Shown here piece by piece: positions 8,812 through 19,252 of a DNA stretch of 64,000 nucleotides. Made by a program: the position numbers and the translations under genes. This DNA is from Enterobacter asburiae (lineage in GTDB: Bacteria > Pseudomonadota > Gammaproteobacteria > Enterobacterales > Enterobacteriaceae), in assembly GCF_021440515.1 (NCBI RefSeq), contig NZ_JAKCMV010000029.1, forward strand, positions 1-64,000. Reading direction: 5' to 3'. Within the stretch, counting starts at the first letter, position 1. Each line of letters begins with the position of its first letter. The notes under the pieces were generated by a model. That model was not told where the DNA came from and searched no databases. It saw nothing but the letters and a program-made list of their open reading frames with translations.

Positions 8812-10827
8812 ATGAGTAAACCGTTTAAACTAAATTCTGCTTTCCGTCCGTCGGGCGACCAGCCTGAGGCGATTCGTCGTCTGAAAGAGGGGCTGGAAGA
8901 CGGTCTTGCACATCAGACCCTGCTGGGTGTGACCGGCTCCGGTAAAACCTTTACCGTGGCAAACGTCATTGCGGATCTGCAACGCCCTACGATGGTGCTG
9001 GCACCCAACAAAACCCTCGCCGCGCAGCTGTACGGCGAGATGAAAGAGTTCTTCCCGGACAACGCGGTGGAGTATTTCGTTTCCTACTACGATTACTACC
9101 AGCCGGAAGCCTACGTCCCAAGCTCCGACACCTTTATCGAAAAGGATGCGTCGGTGAACGAACATATTGAGCAGATGCGACTGTCGGCCACCAAAGCGCT
9201 GCTGGAGCGGCGCGACGTGGTTGTGGTGGCGTCGGTGTCGGCTATTTACGGTCTGGGCGATCCGGATCTCTATCTGAAGATGATGCTGCACCTGACGCAG
9301 GGGATGATCATCGATCAGCGCGCCATTCTGCGCCGTCTTGCCGAGCTGCAATACACCCGTAACGATCAGGCGTTCCAGCGCGGGACTTTCCGCGTGCGCG
9401 GCGAAGTGATCGACATCTTCCCGGCGGAATCAGACGATATGGCGCTGCGCGTGGAGCTGTTTGACGAAGAGGTTGAGCGCCTGTCGCTGTTTGACCCGCT
9501 CACCGGCCACGTTGAATCGACCATTCAGCGCTTCACCGTCTATCCGAAAACCCACTACGTAACGCCGCGCGAGCGCATCGTGCAGGCGATGGAAGAGATC
9601 AAAGTCGAGCTGGCCGACCGGCGTAAAGTGTTGCTGGCGAATAACAAGCTGCTTGAAGAGCAGCGCATCAGCCAGCGTACCCAGTTTGACCTGGAGATGA
9701 TGAACGAGCTGGGCTACTGCTCAGGCGTGGAAAACTACTCCCGCTACCTGTCCGGTCGCGGGCCGGGCGAGGCGCCACCAACGCTGTTTGACTACCTTCC
9801 GGCAGACGGCCTGCTGGTGGTGGACGAATCCCACGTCACCATTCCGCAGATCGGCGGGATGTACCGCGGCGACCGCGCCCGTAAAGAGACTCTGGTGGAG
9901 TATGGCTTCCGCCTGCCGTCGGCGCTCGATAACCGTCCGCTGAAGTTTGAAGAGTTTGAAGCGCTGGCCCCACAGACCATCTACGTATCGGCCACGCCGG
10001 GCAACTACGAGCTGGAAAAATCCGGTGACGAAGTGGTGGATCAGGTGGTGCGTCCGACGGGCCTGCTCGACCCGATTATCGAAGTGCGCCCGGTGGCGAC
10101 GCAGGTCGACGATCTGCTGTCGGAGATCCGCGCCCGCTCCGCCATCAATGAGCGCGTGTTGGTGACGACGCTGACCAAGCGCATGGCCGAAGATTTGACC
10201 GAATACCTGGAAGAGCACGGCGAGAAGGTGCGTTACCTGCACTCGGATATCGACACCGTCGAGCGCATGGAGATCATCCGCGATTTGCGCCTGGGCGAGT
10301 TTGACGTGCTGGTGGGTATCAACCTCCTGCGAGAGGGTCTGGACATGCCTGAGGTGTCGCTGGTGGCGATTCTGGACGCCGATAAAGAGGGCTTCCTGCG
10401 TTCCGAGCGATCGCTTATCCAGACCATCGGTCGCGCCGCGCGAAACGTCAACGGGAAGGCGATCCTCTACGGGGACAAAATCACCCCGTCAATGGCGAAA
10501 GCGATTGGCGAAACCGAGCGTCGCCGCGAGAAGCAGCAGGCCTACAACGAAGAGCACGGCATCACGCCGCAGGGTCTGAACAAGAAGGTGGTGGATATTC
10601 TGGCGCTGGGCCAGAACATTGCGAAGACCAAGTCGAAAGGGCGCGGCAAAGCGCGTGCCGTGGTGGAAGAAGATACCGTCGCGCTGACCCCGAAAGCGTT
10701 GCAGCAGAAGATCCACGAGCTGGAAGGGCAGATGATGCAGCACGCGCAAAACCTCGAATTCGAAGAGGCGGCGCAGATCCGCGACCAGCTGCATCAGTTA
10801 CGGGATTTGTTTATTGCGGCGTCATAG
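8812..10827 (+). CDS. uvrB: Excinuclease ABC subunit B
   Basis: 671 residues (E. coli 673). It is the damage-verifying helicase-like core of nucleotide excision repair; it is loaded by UvrA and recruits UvrC. Walker A is GVTGSGKT (39-46). The beta-hairpin region [10 protein letters not shown] (about 92-101), the DESH box ([11 protein letters not shown], about 338-348) and helicase motif VI (QTIGRAARN, about 540-548) are all visible. The C-terminal UVR domain ([16 protein letters not shown]) binds UvrC. SOS-induced through the LexA box upstream. Confidence 0.98.
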   Translation: MSKPFKLNSAFRPSGDQPEAIRRLKEGLEDGLAHQTLLGVTGSGKTFTVANVIADLQRPTMVLAPNKTLAAQLYGEMKEFFPDNAVEYFVSYYDYYQPEAYVPSSDTFIEKDASVNEHIEQMRLSATKALLERRDVVVVASVSAIYGLGDPDLYLKMMLHLTQGMIIDQRAILRRLAELQYTRNDQAFQRGTFRVRGEVIDIFPAESDDMALRVELFDEEVERLSLFDPLTGHVESTIQRFTVYPKTHYVTPRERIVQAMEEIKVELADRRKVLLANNKLLEEQRISQRTQFDLEMMNELGYCSGVENYSRYLSGRGPGEAPPTLFDYLPADGLLVVDESHVTIPQIGGMYRGDRARKETLVEYGFRLPSALDNRPLKFEEFEALAPQTIYVSATPGNYELEKSGDEVVDQVVRPTGLLDPIIEVRPVATQVDDLLSEIRARSAINERVLVTTLTKRMAEDLTEYLEEHGEKVRYLHSDIDTVERMEIIRDLRLGEFDVLVGINLLREGLDMPEVSLVAILDADKEGFLRSERSLIQTIGRAARNVNGKAILYGDKITPSMAKAIGETERRREKQQAYNEEHGITPQGLNKKVVDILALGQNIAKTKSKGRGKARAVVEEDTVALTPKALQQKIHELEGQMMQHAQNLEFEEAAQIRDQLHQLRDLFIAAS

Positions 10828-10833
10828 GTTTTT

Positions 10834-10882
10834 TTCTCCCTCTCCCTGTGGGAGAGGGTTGGGGTGAGGGCATCAGGCCGCA
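10834..10882. repeat. CCCTCTCCC-type palindromic repeat (copy 2 of 5)
   Basis: Core CCCTCTCCCtgtgGGAGAGGG followed by the shared tail GGTGAGGGCATCAGGCCGCAC. It lies between the convergent ends of uvrB and ybhK, 10 nt from the ybhK stop. The core is preceded, not followed, by a T-run on the plus strand, so it is not a standard intrinsic terminator for uvrB. Confidence 0.85.
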
Positions 10883-10892
10883 CAAAACGACC

Positions 10893-11801
10893 TTATCCCA
10901 GCGCCTGTATCGCCTTCTCCAGCGCCTCGCGCAAAAGATGGCGGTCATGACGATACTGAATATCGCTCGCTTCCAGCGGCTCCTGCACCACGATACGTGC
11001 GCCTATTCCTGACACGTCTGCCTTTGGCCCAACCACCACGGCATCGATAACCCGCTTCCCGACGTACTGCTCCATCATATTGAGCTTATCCGCCAGCGAC
11101 AGGTTCGCCGCCGCCGGGCTGAGTTCGCGCCCCAGATTGCCGATATAGACCATCGGAGCAGGGGTTCTGCGCAGCGCCTGCGCCAGCTCTTTTACCAGCA
11201 GGCCGGGCATCAGGCTGGTATAAAAACTGCCGGGGCCAATCAAAATCACATCCGCTTCGCTGATGGCGTCGATCGCTTCCCGCGTGGCCGGGACGCTCGG
11301 GTAAATCATCAGCTCTTTCGGCGGGAGCGTCAGCTGGTCGATATTTACCTCGCCGTAAACTTCATGCCCTTCCGTATCAATGGCCATCAGGTCAACCGGA
11401 TGTTCGGACATCGGGATCAGGAACGCGTCCACTTTCAGCAGGTTTCGAATTAAATTGATCGCCTCTAACGGCCGCACGCTCAGGTGATCGAGCGCCTTTA
11501 GCATCAGATTTCCGAGGTTATGCCCGGAAAGCTCGCCGTTACCGCCAAAACGATACTCAAACATCGCCGAAGCGACGCTTGGCTCCGTAATTAACTGGTT
11601 CAGACAGTTGCGCATATCACCCCACGCGATGCCCCCTTCCGAACGACGAATACGCCCGGTAGAGCCGCCGTTATCGGTGGTGGTGACGATCCCGGTTAGC
11701 CTGGAACCGAGCGAAGAGAGCGAAGACATCACCCGTCCCAGGCCATGACCGCCGCCAATGGCAACAACCCGGTCGAGATCCGCAAAAGTGCGATTGCGCA
11801 T
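10893..11801 (-). CDS. ybhK: Gluconeogenesis factor / YvcK-CofD family protein
   Basis: 302 residues, the same length as E. coli YbhK. It belongs to the YvcK/CofD-like superfamily; B. subtilis YvcK is needed for growth on gluconeogenic carbon and for cell shape, and binds UDP-sugars, while the E. coli role is poorly defined. The glycine-rich nucleotide loop [13 protein letters not shown] (12-24), [11 protein letters not shown] (40-50) and [12 protein letters not shown] (about 192-203) are conserved. No signal peptide. Divergent from moaA. Confidence 0.93.
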   Translation of the reverse strand: MRNRTFADLDRVVAIGGGHGLGRVMSSLSSLGSRLTGIVTTTDNGGSTGRIRRSEGGIAWGDMRNCLNQLITEPSVASAMFEYRFGGNGELSGHNLGNLMLKALDHLSVRPLEAINLIRNLLKVDAFLIPMSEHPVDLMAIDTEGHEVYGEVNIDQLTLPPKELMIYPSVPATREAIDAISEADVILIGPGSFYTSLMPGLLVKELAQALRRTPAPMVYIGNLGRELSPAAANLSLADKLNMMEQYVGKRVIDAVVVGPKADVSGIGARIVVQEPLEASDIQYRHDRHLLREALEKAIQALG

Positions 11802-11878
11802 ACCTATTCCTTATCACGATTTATCTGCGTCACAGTACCCTAACTACCCCTAAAAGACGATGCCTCACCCGGTCCAAA

Positions 11879-11892
11879 ATGACGTATATCAA
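11879..11892. promoter_or_regulatory. Possible FNR half-palindrome upstream of moaA
   Basis: ATGAC-GTAT-ATCAA resembles the FNR consensus TTGAT-N4-ATCAA with a good right half and a weak left half. E. coli moaA is induced anaerobically by FNR. Low-confidence site. Confidence 0.35.
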
Positions 11893-11942
11893 TGCGAAAG
11901 ACCCATTTTTGCGTATTCTGTAGCGAAAATGCACGAACAGGT

Positions 11943-11966
11943 CGTTATGTAGTTAATTATATAGCG
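11943..11966. promoter_or_regulatory. ModE box upstream of moaA
   Basis: CGTTATGTA and TATATAGCG separated by 6 nt; the right arm reads CGCTATATA on the other strand. This fits the ModE consensus CGTTATATA-N6-TATATAACG with two differences. In E. coli, molybdate-bound ModE activates moaA. Confidence 0.75.
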
Positions 11967-12037
11967 AAACCGAGAATGGCGAAGTGGGGATTTCCGCGCT
12001 ACTATCGCCATAACCACGTTTTCAATTTCGAAAACAT

Positions 12038-12143
12038 ACACTCTAGCCTTTGTGCCTGTGTCGAAAGATATGGCGCTCTGGCCGTGGCGGATTTGCCACC
12101 AGGGTACAGAAAGAAATGACTGTGCCTCCCGTATCTGGAAAGG
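12038..12143 (+). promoter_or_regulatory. Molybdenum-cofactor (moco) riboswitch
   Basis: The leader keeps the E. coli moaA motif pieces in order: ACACTCTAGCC at the 5' end, GGCCGTGGCGGATTTGCCACC hairpin elements, AGAAATGACTGTGCCTCCCG, and GTATCTGGAAAGGTGT just before the ATG at 12149. The 3' part adjoins and probably masks the ribosome site. In E. coli the aptamer senses Moco and lowers moa translation. Boundaries are approximate. Confidence 0.85.
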
Positions 12144-12148
12144 TGTAC

Positions 12149-13138
12149 ATGGCTTCACAACTCACTGATGCATTCGCGCGTAAGTTTTTCTACCTGCGTC
12201 TGTCGATTACCGATGTGTGCAATTTCCGTTGCACCTACTGTCTGCCCGATGGCTATAAACCCGGCAGCACTACCAATAACGGCTTCCTCTCCGTGGATGA
12301 AGTGCGCCGTGTCACGCGTGCGTTCTCAGAACTCGGCACCGAAAAAATCCGTCTGACCGGGGGCGAACCCTCTCTGCGTCGCGACTTCCCCGACATCATT
12401 GCCGCCGTGCGCGAAAATGACCGTATCCGTCAGATTGCGGTCACCACTAACGGATACCGCATGGCGCGCGACGTGGCGAACTGGCGCGACGCGGGGCTGA
12501 CGGCGATTAACGTCAGCGTCGATAGCCTCGACGCCCGTCAGTTCCACGCCATCACCGGCCAGGACAAGTTCCGCCAGGTGATGGACGGCATCGACGCCGC
12601 GTTTACCGCCGGCTTCGACAAGGTCAAAGTCAATACGGTCCTGATGCGCGATGTGAATCATCATCAGCTGGACACCTTCCTGGCGTGGATCAAACCGCGC
12701 CGCATTCAACTGCGTTTTATTGAGCTGATGGAAACGGGCGAGGGCAGCGACCTGTTCCGCCGCCATCATATCTCCGGCATGGTGCTGCGCGACGAGCTGC
12801 TTAAACGCGGCTGGATCCACCAGATCCGCCAGCGCAGCGACGGCCCGGCACAGGTCTTTTGTCACCCGGATTACGAAGGGGAAATCGGGCTGATCATGCC
12901 TTACGAGAAAGACTTCTGCGCCAGCTGTAACCGCCTGCGCGTGTCGTCCGTCGGCAAGCTGCATTTGTGCCTGTTCGGCGACGGCGGCGTCGATCTTCGT
13001 GATTTGCTGGCAGACGATGCTCAACAGGACGCGCTTGAGGCGCGGATTTCCGAGGCGCTGACGCACAAAAAGCAGACCCACTTCCTGCATCAGGGCAACA
13101 CCGGAATTACTCAAAACCTGTCATACATTGGCGGGTAA
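12149..13138 (+). CDS. moaA: GTP 3',8-cyclase (radical SAM)
   Basis: 329 residues from the ATG at 12149, equal to E. coli; the frame is open upstream into the riboswitch, but that start would be inside the aptamer. MoaA cyclises GTP in the first step of molybdopterin synthesis. It has two 4Fe-4S clusters: the N-terminal radical-SAM triad is Cys24, Cys28 and Cys31 ([11 protein letters not shown]), and the C-terminal cluster ligands are in CASCNRLR and LHLCLF. The functionally needed Gly-Gly C-terminus is present. It leads moaABCDE. Confidence 0.98.
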   Translation: MASQLTDAFARKFFYLRLSITDVCNFRCTYCLPDGYKPGSTTNNGFLSVDEVRRVTRAFSELGTEKIRLTGGEPSLRRDFPDIIAAVRENDRIRQIAVTTNGYRMARDVANWRDAGLTAINVSVDSLDARQFHAITGQDKFRQVMDGIDAAFTAGFDKVKVNTVLMRDVNHHQLDTFLAWIKPRRIQLRFIELMETGEGSDLFRRHHISGMVLRDELLKRGWIHQIRQRSDGPAQVFCHPDYEGEIGLIMPYEKDFCASCNRLRVSSVGKLHLCLFGDGGVDLRDLLADDAQQDALEARISEALTHKKQTHFLHQGNTGITQNLSYIGG

Positions 13139-13162
13139 CCAGTCTTAAGAAGGAACCAGAAG

Positions 13163-13675
13163 ATGAGTCAGGTAAGCGCCGAGTTTATCCCAACCCGTAT
13201 TGCCATTCTTACCGTGTCCGACCGCCGTGGTGAAGAGGATGATACCTCCGGTCACTGGCTGCGCGACGCGGCAACCGAGGCCGGGCATCAGATTATCGAT
13301 AAGGCGATTGTGAAAGAGAACCGCTACGCCATTCGCGCTGAGGTTTCCCGCTGGATCGCGAGCGACGATGTGCAGGTGGTGCTCATCACCGGCGGCACCG
13401 GTTTTACCGCAGGCGATCAGGCCCCTGAAGCGCTGCTGCCGCTGTTTGACCGCGAAGTCGAAGGGTTTGGTGAAGTGTTCCGGATGCTCTCGTTTGAAGA
13501 GATTGGCACCTCTACGTTGCAGTCGCGTGCCGTGGCGGGGGTGGCAAACCACACCCTGATTTTCGCCATGCCGGGGTCGACTAAAGCCTGTCGCACCGCG
13601 TGGGAAAACATTATCGCCCCGCAGCTCGATGCCCGTACCCGTCCGTGTAATTTCCATCCTCATTTAAAGAAGTAA
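13163..13675 (+). CDS. moaB: Molybdenum cofactor biosynthesis protein B
   Basis: 170 residues. It belongs to the MogA/MoaB family of molybdopterin adenylyltransferase-like proteins; in E. coli MogA does the adenylylation and MoaB appears dispensable. The MPT-binding loop TGGTGFTAGDQAPEAL (about 75-90) and the SRAVAGVANHTLIFAMPGS motif are conserved. Second gene of the moa operon, 24 nt after moaA, with AGAAGATG at the start. Confidence 0.96.
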   Translation: MSQVSAEFIPTRIAILTVSDRRGEEDDTSGHWLRDAATEAGHQIIDKAIVKENRYAIRAEVSRWIASDDVQVVLITGGTGFTAGDQAPEALLPLFDREVEGFGEVFRMLSFEEIGTSTLQSRAVAGVANHTLIFAMPGSTKACRTAWENIIAPQLDARTRPCNFHPHLKK

Positions 13676-13678
13676 GCT

Positions 13679-14164
13679 ATGTCGCAACTGACCCACATTA
13701 ACGCCGCTGGCGAAGCGCATATGGTGGATGTCTCCGCCAAAGCGGAAACGGTGCGTGAAGCGCGCGCTGAAGCCTTTGTTACCATGCTGCCGGAAACGCT
13801 GGCGATGATTATCGACGGCAGCCACCACAAGGGCGACGTGTTTGCCACCGCCCGCATCGCCGGGATCCAGGCGGCGAAACGCACCTGGGACTTAATTCCG
13901 TTGTGCCACCCGCTGATGCTGAGCAAAGTTGAGGTAAACCTTCAGGCGCAGCCGGAGCACAACCGCGTGCGCATCGAATCCCTCTGCCGCTTAACCGGTA
14001 AGACCGGCGTAGAGATGGAAGCGCTGACGGCAGCCTCCGTGGCGGCGCTGACCATCTACGACATGTGCAAAGCCGTACAAAAAGACATGGTGATTGGCCC
14101 GCTGCGCCTGCTGGCGAAAAGCGGCGGCAAGTCGGGCGATTTTAAGGTGGACAGCAATGATTAA
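13679..14164 (+). CDS. moaC: Cyclic pyranopterin monophosphate synthase
   Basis: 161 residues, the E. coli length. MoaC converts the MoaA product 3',8-cH2GTP into cyclic pyranopterin monophosphate. Conserved active-site segments are seen: [19 protein letters not shown] and LIPLCHPL (His about 77), then [25 protein letters not shown]. Three-nt gap from moaB; overlaps moaD by 8 nt. Confidence 0.97.
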   Translation: MSQLTHINAAGEAHMVDVSAKAETVREARAEAFVTMLPETLAMIIDGSHHKGDVFATARIAGIQAAKRTWDLIPLCHPLMLSKVEVNLQAQPEHNRVRIESLCRLTGKTGVEMEALTAASVAALTIYDMCKAVQKDMVIGPLRLLAKSGGKSGDFKVDSND

Positions 14165-14402
14165 GGTGCTCTTTTTTGCCCAGGTCCGTGAGCTGGTGAA
14201 TACCGACAGCCTGACGCTGGAGATCCCCTTCGAGAACGTTGCCGCTCTGCGCGCGCATCTGGCAGGGCAGGGCGACCGCTGGGCGCTGGCGCTGGACGAA
14301 GGAAAGCTGCTGGCGGCGGTGAATCAGACCCTGGTGGACTTTTCCCATCCGCTGACATCAGGCGATGAAGTCGCCTTCTTCCCGCCGGTCACAGGGGGTT
14401 GA
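14157..14402 (+). CDS. moaD: Molybdopterin synthase sulfur-carrier subunit
   Basis: 81 residues, with the start inside the end of moaC. A beta-grasp ubiquitin-like protein whose C-terminal Gly-Gly (PPVTGG) is adenylylated by MoeB and thiocarboxylated, then donates sulfur to precursor Z in complex with MoaE. Length and the [11 protein letters not shown] and [12 protein letters not shown] segments match E. coli. Confidence 0.97.
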   Translation: MIKVLFFAQVRELVNTDSLTLEIPFENVAALRAHLAGQGDRWALALDEGKLLAAVNQTLVDFSHPLTSGDEVAFFPPVTGG

Positions 14403-14403
14403 G

Positions 14404-14856
14404 ATGGCTGATACACGCATCGTAGTAAGTCCTGGCCGCTTTAGCGTGGGGACGGAATACGGCTGGCTCGCAGAGCGCGACGAAGACGGCGCGGTGGTGA
14501 CCTTTACCGGAAAGGTCCGAAATCATAACCTGGGCGACAGCGTGAAGGCGCTGACCCTGGAGCATTATCCGGGCATGACCGAAAAATCGCTTGATGAAAT
14601 TGTCATTGAGGCGCGCAAACGCTGGCCGCTCGGGCGCGTGACCGTTATCCACCGCATCGGTGAAATGTGGCCTGGCGAGGAGATCGTCTTTGTCGGCGTC
14701 ACCAGCGCCCACCGCGGCAGCGCCTTCGCGGCGGGGGAGTTCATCATGGATTACCTCAAAACCAAAGCGCCTTTCTGGAAACGCGAAGCAACTCCGGAAG
14801 GAGACCGTTGGGTGGAATCGCGCGACAGCGATAAACAGGCCGCCAGCCGTTGGTAA
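14404..14856 (+). CDS. moaE: Molybdopterin synthase catalytic subunit
   Basis: 150 residues from the ATG at 14404; an in-frame ATG at 14365 lies inside moaD and is rejected. MoaE forms the heterotetrameric molybdopterin synthase with MoaD and holds the active site. Conserved segments: GAVVTFTGKVRNHNLGD, LEHYPGMTEKSL, HRIGEMWPGEEIVFVGV, HRGSAFAAGEFIMDYLKTKAPFWK. The catalytic lysines are in the last of these. Last gene of the operon. Confidence 0.97.
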   Translation: MADTRIVVSPGRFSVGTEYGWLAERDEDGAVVTFTGKVRNHNLGDSVKALTLEHYPGMTEKSLDEIVIEARKRWPLGRVTVIHRIGEMWPGEEIVFVGVTSAHRGSAFAAGEFIMDYLKTKAPFWKREATPEGDRWVESRDSDKQAASRW

Positions 14857-14914
14857 CAGGTTTATATTGTTGTGTTAATCTTAACGGGTAAGTCCACTTA
14901 ATCAGGAGTTAATC

Positions 14915-15622
14915 ATGGACCGATTTCCGCGTTCAGATTCAATAGTGCAGCAGACCCGTTCCGGGCTGCAAACGTATATGGCTCAGGTGTACGGCTGGAT
15001 GACAGTCGGCCTGCTGTTGACCGCGTTTATCGCGTGGTACGCCGCAAACACCCCTGACCTGATGATGTTTATCTTTTCCAGCAAAATCACCTTCTTCGGC
15101 CTGATCATCGCCCAGCTCGCGCTGGTGTTTGTGCTCTCCGGGCTGGTGCATAAGCTGAGCGCAGGGATGGCAACCACGCTGTTCATGCTCTACTCGGCGC
15201 TGACCGGGCTGACGCTCTCCAGCATCTTCATCGTCTACACCTACTCCTCCATCGCCAGTACCTTTGTGGTGACAGGCGGGATGTTCGGCGTGATGAGCCT
15301 GTACGGTTACACCACCAAACGCGATTTAAGCGGCCTCGGCAGCATGTTGTTCATGGGGCTGATTGGGATTGTGCTGGCGTCGCTGGTGAACCTGTGGCTG
15401 AAGAGTGAAGCGCTGATGTGGGCGGTGACCTATATCGGGGTGGTGGTGTTTGTTGGCCTGACGGCTTACGACACCCAGAAGCTGAAAAACATCGGCGAGC
15501 AGATCGACGTGCGCGACACTTCAACCCTGCGCAAGTACTCGATTCTGGGTGCGCTGACACTGTATCTGGACTTTATCAACCTGTTCCTGATGCTGCTGCG
15601 TATTTTCGGCAACCGTCGTTAG
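14915..15622 (+). CDS. ybhL: Bax inhibitor-1 (TMBIM/YccA) family inner-membrane protein
   Basis: 235 residues with about seven hydrophobic helices filling the chain and a short N-terminal cytosolic tail. It belongs to the BI-1 family (PF01027), related to the pH-gated calcium-leak protein BsYetJ and to E. coli YccA, which modulates FtsH; YbhL itself has no proven role. The family signature near the C-terminus, VFVGLTAYDTQKLK, contains the aspartate of the di-aspartyl pH sensor. AGGAG lies upstream of the ATG. Followed by a palindromic repeat. Confidence 0.93.
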   Translation: MDRFPRSDSIVQQTRSGLQTYMAQVYGWMTVGLLLTAFIAWYAANTPDLMMFIFSSKITFFGLIIAQLALVFVLSGLVHKLSAGMATTLFMLYSALTGLTLSSIFIVYTYSSIASTFVVTGGMFGVMSLYGYTTKRDLSGLGSMLFMGLIGIVLASLVNLWLKSEALMWAVTYIGVVVFVGLTAYDTQKLKNIGEQIDVRDTSTLRKYSILGALTLYLDFINLFLMLLRIFGNRR

Positions 15623-15627
15623 TTATT

Positions 15628-15733
15628 TCCCCTCCCCCTAACCCTCTCCCCATAGGGGAGAGGGAATTGCACGGTGCGGTCTTTTCTCCCTCTCCCTGTG
15701 GGAGAGGGCAGGGGTGAGGGCATCAGACCGCAG
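15628..15733. repeat. CCCTCTCCC-type palindromic repeat, inverted pair (copy 3 of 5)
   Basis: Two facing units (CCTCCCCCTAACCCTCTCCCC... and CCCTCTCCCtgtgGGAGAGGG...GGTGAGGGCATCAGACCGCA) between convergent ybhL and ybhN. Same architecture as copy 1. Confidence 0.85.
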
Positions 15734-15749
15734 CGCTACCAGACTAAAA

Positions 15750-16712
15750 TTATTTCGCCATTGCCTTCTCATTCTTCGCCCGCAGCTTTTTCGCCCGACT
15801 CTCCAGCACCAGATAACACACCGTTGCCAGCGCCAGCGGCAGGAAGTAATAGAGCATTCGATAGGCCAGCAGCGCCGCGATAATCGTCCCCTGGGAGACA
15901 TGCTCACCGGCCAGCAGCGCGATAAACACCGCCTCCAGCACGCCGATCCCCGCCGGGATATGAACAATCACCCCGGCAATACTGCTCACCAGCAGCACCC
16001 CCAGCACGAAGAAGTAATTTACGTCTTCGCCGATCAGCATCCAGATTATCGCCCCCATCGCCATCCAGTTGGCGCTGGACACCACCATCTGCAACAGCGC
16101 GAACTTCCACGACGGCAGCACCAGCTTTTGCCCCTTGATGGTCATATGGCGACGTTTGGCGAAGGCGCAGGCCCACAGATAGACCGCGATAAGCAACAGC
16201 AGCACGATGCCAATAATGCGCAGCGTGGTTTCATCGATATACCAGTGCGCGGGCAGCTGCACCACGCCGATGGTGAAAATCACCCCGCCAAGCAAAATGT
16301 AGCCCAGCCAGTTGGTCGTGATGCTCAACGAGAAAATGCGGGTGATAGTCCCACTGGGCAGCCCCAGGCGTGAGTAAAGCCGGTAGCGCATCCCGATGCC
16401 GCCCACCCAGGTGCTCAGCGTCAGGTTAAAGGCGTAGCAAATAAACGACACCAGCATCACCTGACGTTTGGCGAGCTTATGCCCGCAGTAGGCGCGCCCC
16501 AGCAGGTCGTAGCAACCGTACATCAGATAGCTGACGATCACCAGCCCGACCGCCCCCAGCAGCACCGTCCGGTTGTAGTTGCGGATAACCTTCCACACCT
16601 CTTCCCAGTCGACCTTCTGGGCGTAAACCACCAGCAGCACCGCGACGGCGATAAAGAACAGCCAGGTAAGGATTTTCTTTGCCAGCCTCCAGCGAGGATG
16701 CGATTTGGACAT
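15750..16712 (-). CDS. ybhN: Flippase-like UPF0104 inner-membrane protein
   Basis: 320 residues with about eight to nine predicted membrane segments and a basic C-terminus (RAKKLRAKNEKAMAK). It belongs to the lysylphosphatidylglycerol synthase transmembrane / UPF0104 family. Its start codon overlaps the clsB stop by one base, and the three genes ybhP-clsB-ybhN are transcribed together, as in E. coli; that linkage to cardiolipin synthesis suggests a lipid role, but no activity is proven. Confidence 0.92.
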   Translation of the reverse strand: MSKSHPRWRLAKKILTWLFFIAVAVLLVVYAQKVDWEEVWKVIRNYNRTVLLGAVGLVIVSYLMYGCYDLLGRAYCGHKLAKRQVMLVSFICYAFNLTLSTWVGGIGMRYRLYSRLGLPSGTITRIFSLSITTNWLGYILLGGVIFTIGVVQLPAHWYIDETTLRIIGIVLLLLIAVYLWACAFAKRRHMTIKGQKLVLPSWKFALLQMVVSSANWMAMGAIIWMLIGEDVNYFFVLGVLLVSSIAGVIVHIPAGIGVLEAVFIALLAGEHVSQGTIIAALLAYRMLYYFLPLALATVCYLVLESRAKKLRAKNEKAMAK

Positions 16713-17950
16713 CAGGGCTTCCCTCCGCTTTCCATTTCAACGCGGTCCTGGGTTTCCATTTCAGGCTGAACGGGCGGTTCTACCTGCGCCAGCTTCGGCG
16801 TGTGCGCGGGCAGCCAGCCGACCATCGCCGGGAAGTGGCGCAGGAAGTGGAACACCACCACCCCGATACCCAGATTCCACCAGGTCCGTTTCGGCACCAT
16901 CGTTTCATCCACCCGCACGCAGTCGTTAACGATCAGCCCCTGAAGGTTGTCCCGCAGCGTCTGGTTAAACTTGCGATCGTGAATGATCAGGTTGGCCTCC
17001 AGATTCAGCGACAAACTCAGCGGATCGAGGTTGCTGGAGCCCACGGTCGCCCAGTGATCGTCCATCAGCGCCACCTTGCCGTGCAGAGGGCGACGACGGT
17101 ATTCGTAAATCTGCACGCCGCCCTTCACCAGATAGTTATAGAGCAGGCGCGCGCCCACTTTGACTATCGGCATATCCGGCTCGCCCTGCACGATAAGCTT
17201 CACCCGCACGCCGCGCCGGGCGGCATTGCGCATCGCATGTAAAATGCGGTAGCCGGGGAAGAAATACGCGTTGGCGATAATCACCTCGCGCTTCGCGTTC
17301 GCCAGCATCTTCAGATAGTGACGCTCGATATCGTCCCGGTGCTCGCCGTTATCGCGCCAGACGAACAGCGCCTGCGCTTCGCCGGGCATCCGGTTCTCTT
17401 CCGGACGGTGGCGACGGCGCCACCAGCGGCGAACGGCCTCTTTGCCCGGCAGGTTTTCCAGCTCAAACAGCAAAATATCCTGCACTACCGGCCCTTCGAT
17501 GCGGATCGCATAATCCTGCTTGGCCTCCGGGCCGTAGTCGGACATGTGTTCGGCGGAGTAGTTAATGCCGCCCACGAAGGCGATGGACTCGTCGATCACC
17601 ACGATTTTGCGGTGCATCCGGCGAAAGAGGTTGGTGCGCATCCCGAACACGCGGGGGCCAGGATCGTAATAGCGGAACACCACCCCGGCGGCGGTCAGCT
17701 CGTTGACAAACTCGTCGCTGAGATCGGGGGAGCCGTAGCCGTCCAGCAGCACCTCGATGGTGATACCGCGCTGGGCGGCGCGCAGCAGCACGGCGTGTAA
17801 TTGTTTACCTACATCATCTTCAAACCAGATAAAGGTTTCGAGAATCACTTTTTTTTGCGCATGGCTAATCGCGTCAAACACCGCCGGATAGTAGTTATCG
17901 CCGTTTTCCAGCAGCGTGATTTGATTGCCTTCCTGCCACGTACATTTCAT
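16712..17950 (-). CDS. clsB: Cardiolipin synthase B
   Basis: 412 residues (E. coli 413). ClsB makes cardiolipin, and can make phosphatidylglycerol, by phosphatidyl transfer at the inner membrane. It is a phospholipase-D superfamily enzyme with both HKD motifs: HRKIVVIDE (His113, Lys115, Asp120) and HGKVALMDD (His290, Lys292, Asp297). There is no N-terminal transmembrane hairpin of the ClsA type, in keeping with ClsB. It overlaps ybhP by 4 nt and ybhN by 1 nt. Confidence 0.96.
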   Translation of the reverse strand: MKCTWQEGNQITLLENGDNYYPAVFDAISHAQKKVILETFIWFEDDVGKQLHAVLLRAAQRGITIEVLLDGYGSPDLSDEFVNELTAAGVVFRYYDPGPRVFGMRTNLFRRMHRKIVVIDESIAFVGGINYSAEHMSDYGPEAKQDYAIRIEGPVVQDILLFELENLPGKEAVRRWWRRRHRPEENRMPGEAQALFVWRDNGEHRDDIERHYLKMLANAKREVIIANAYFFPGYRILHAMRNAARRGVRVKLIVQGEPDMPIVKVGARLLYNYLVKGGVQIYEYRRRPLHGKVALMDDHWATVGSSNLDPLSLSLNLEANLIIHDRKFNQTLRDNLQGLIVNDCVRVDETMVPKRTWWNLGIGVVVFHFLRHFPAMVGWLPAHTPKLAQVEPPVQPEMETQDRVEMESGGKP

Positions 17951-18714
17951 AGATGGATCTCCGCGCTCAGCGGGGCATGGTCAGACAGATGTCGCCAGTT
18001 CATGAGGGCCAGCGCCGTCGGGCTGCTGGCGTGTGCGTTTTTGACATAAATACGGTCGAGGCGCAGCAGCGGGAAGCGCACCGGGAAGGTGCGCGCCGGC
18101 CTGCCGCGCGCGCGGGTGAAAATTTCCTCCAGCCCGGCTTTCTCCTTCAGCGGATGATTCGCCCGCTGCCGCCAGTCGTTGAAATCGCCCGCGACCACCA
18201 CCGGCTCGCCGTCGGGCAGGGCGTTTGTCCACTGGGCCAGCATGTCCAGCTGCGCCTGGCGGTGTGCTTCACGCAGGCCGAGATGAACGCAGCCAACGTG
18301 GAGGGGAATATCGAGCTCCGGCGGGGCGATGCGGCAATAAAGAAGGCCGCGCTTTTCGCTGTCGCCCACCGACACGTCGCGATTCTCGTAATGTTCGATT
18401 GGAAAACGCGACAGCACCGCGTTGCCGTGATGGCCTTCTGGGTAGACGGCGTTGCGCCCGTAGGCGTAATCGCTCCACATGGTATCGGCGAGGAATTCGT
18501 AGTGCGGGGTGTCGGGCCAGTTTTCAAAATGCATCGGATGCACCTCGTGCGCGCCCATCACCTCTTGCAGGCAGACGATATCCGCGCTGACCGTGCGCAC
18601 CGCGTCGCGCAGCTCCGGTAAAATGAAGCGGCGGTTAAATGCTGTGAAGCCTTTATGAATGTTTATCGTCAGCACTTTGAGTGAGAAATGCTGCGTTTTT
18701 TTGGTCATAAGCAC
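17947..18714 (-). CDS. ybhP: Endonuclease/exonuclease/phosphatase (EEP) family protein
   Basis: 255 residues (E. coli 253). The EEP fold motifs are present: INIHKG near residue 18, LQEV (about 51, metal glutamate), GDFNDWR (about 173), and the C-terminal SDHAPL. Substrate unknown; in E. coli it is linked to clsB, which suggests action on phospholipid or phosphodiester head groups, but this is inference. First gene of the three-gene operon; divergent from ybhQ. Confidence 0.92.
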   Translation of the reverse strand: MLMTKKTQHFSLKVLTINIHKGFTAFNRRFILPELRDAVRTVSADIVCLQEVMGAHEVHPMHFENWPDTPHYEFLADTMWSDYAYGRNAVYPEGHHGNAVLSRFPIEHYENRDVSVGDSEKRGLLYCRIAPPELDIPLHVGCVHLGLREAHRQAQLDMLAQWTNALPDGEPVVVAGDFNDWRQRANHPLKEKAGLEEIFTRARGRPARTFPVRFPLLRLDRIYVKNAHASSPTALALMNWRHLSDHAPLSAEIHL

Positions 18715-18841
18715 CTTCCTGGGTCACTATCCCGATGAAAATAAAGTGTAGTAGGCGTCACAAAAAGATGCGTCGATACGGAATTTTCCGTAAAGTGCGG
18801 TAGTCTGAGTTAGCAGATAAAAATTCTTCAGGAGAGAAGCC

Positions 18842-19252
18842 ATGAAGTGGCAACAACGCGTTCGTGTCGCAACAGGCCTAAGTTGCTGGCAGATAATGTT
18901 GCATTTACTGGTCGTGGCCGTACTGGTGATGGGCTGGATGAGCGGCACGCTGGTGCGTGTTGGTCTGGGATTATGCGTGGTTTACGGCGTGACCGTACTG
19001 GCAATGCTGTTTTTACAGCGCCACCACGAGGCGCGCTGGCGCGGGGTGGGTGACGTGCTCGAAGAGCTGACCACCACCTGGTATTTTGGTGCCGCCATGA
19101 TTGTGCTCTGGCTGCTGTCGCGCGTGCTGCAAAACAACCTGCTGCTGGCCCTGGCCGGTCTGGCTATCCTCGCAGGGCCTGCGGTGGTTTCATTGCTCAC
19201 CAAAGAGAAAAAGCTACGCAATGTTGCGTCTAAACATCGCGTAGGCCACTGA
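18842..19252 (+). CDS. ybhQ: Inner-membrane protein YbhQ
   Basis: 136 residues with four predicted transmembrane helices (about 14-35, 40-58, 80-95, 100-118) and a positively charged C-terminal tail ([16 protein letters not shown]). It corresponds in length and position to E. coli YbhQ, of unknown function. AGGAGAG ribosome site 8 nt upstream. Its last 39 nt overlap the convergent ybhR coding sequence. Confidence 0.9.
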   Translation: MKWQQRVRVATGLSCWQIMLHLLVVAVLVMGWMSGTLVRVGLGLCVVYGVTVLAMLFLQRHHEARWRGVGDVLEELTTTWYFGAAMIVLWLLSRVLQNNLLLALAGLAILAGPAVVSLLTKEKKLRNVASKHRVGH

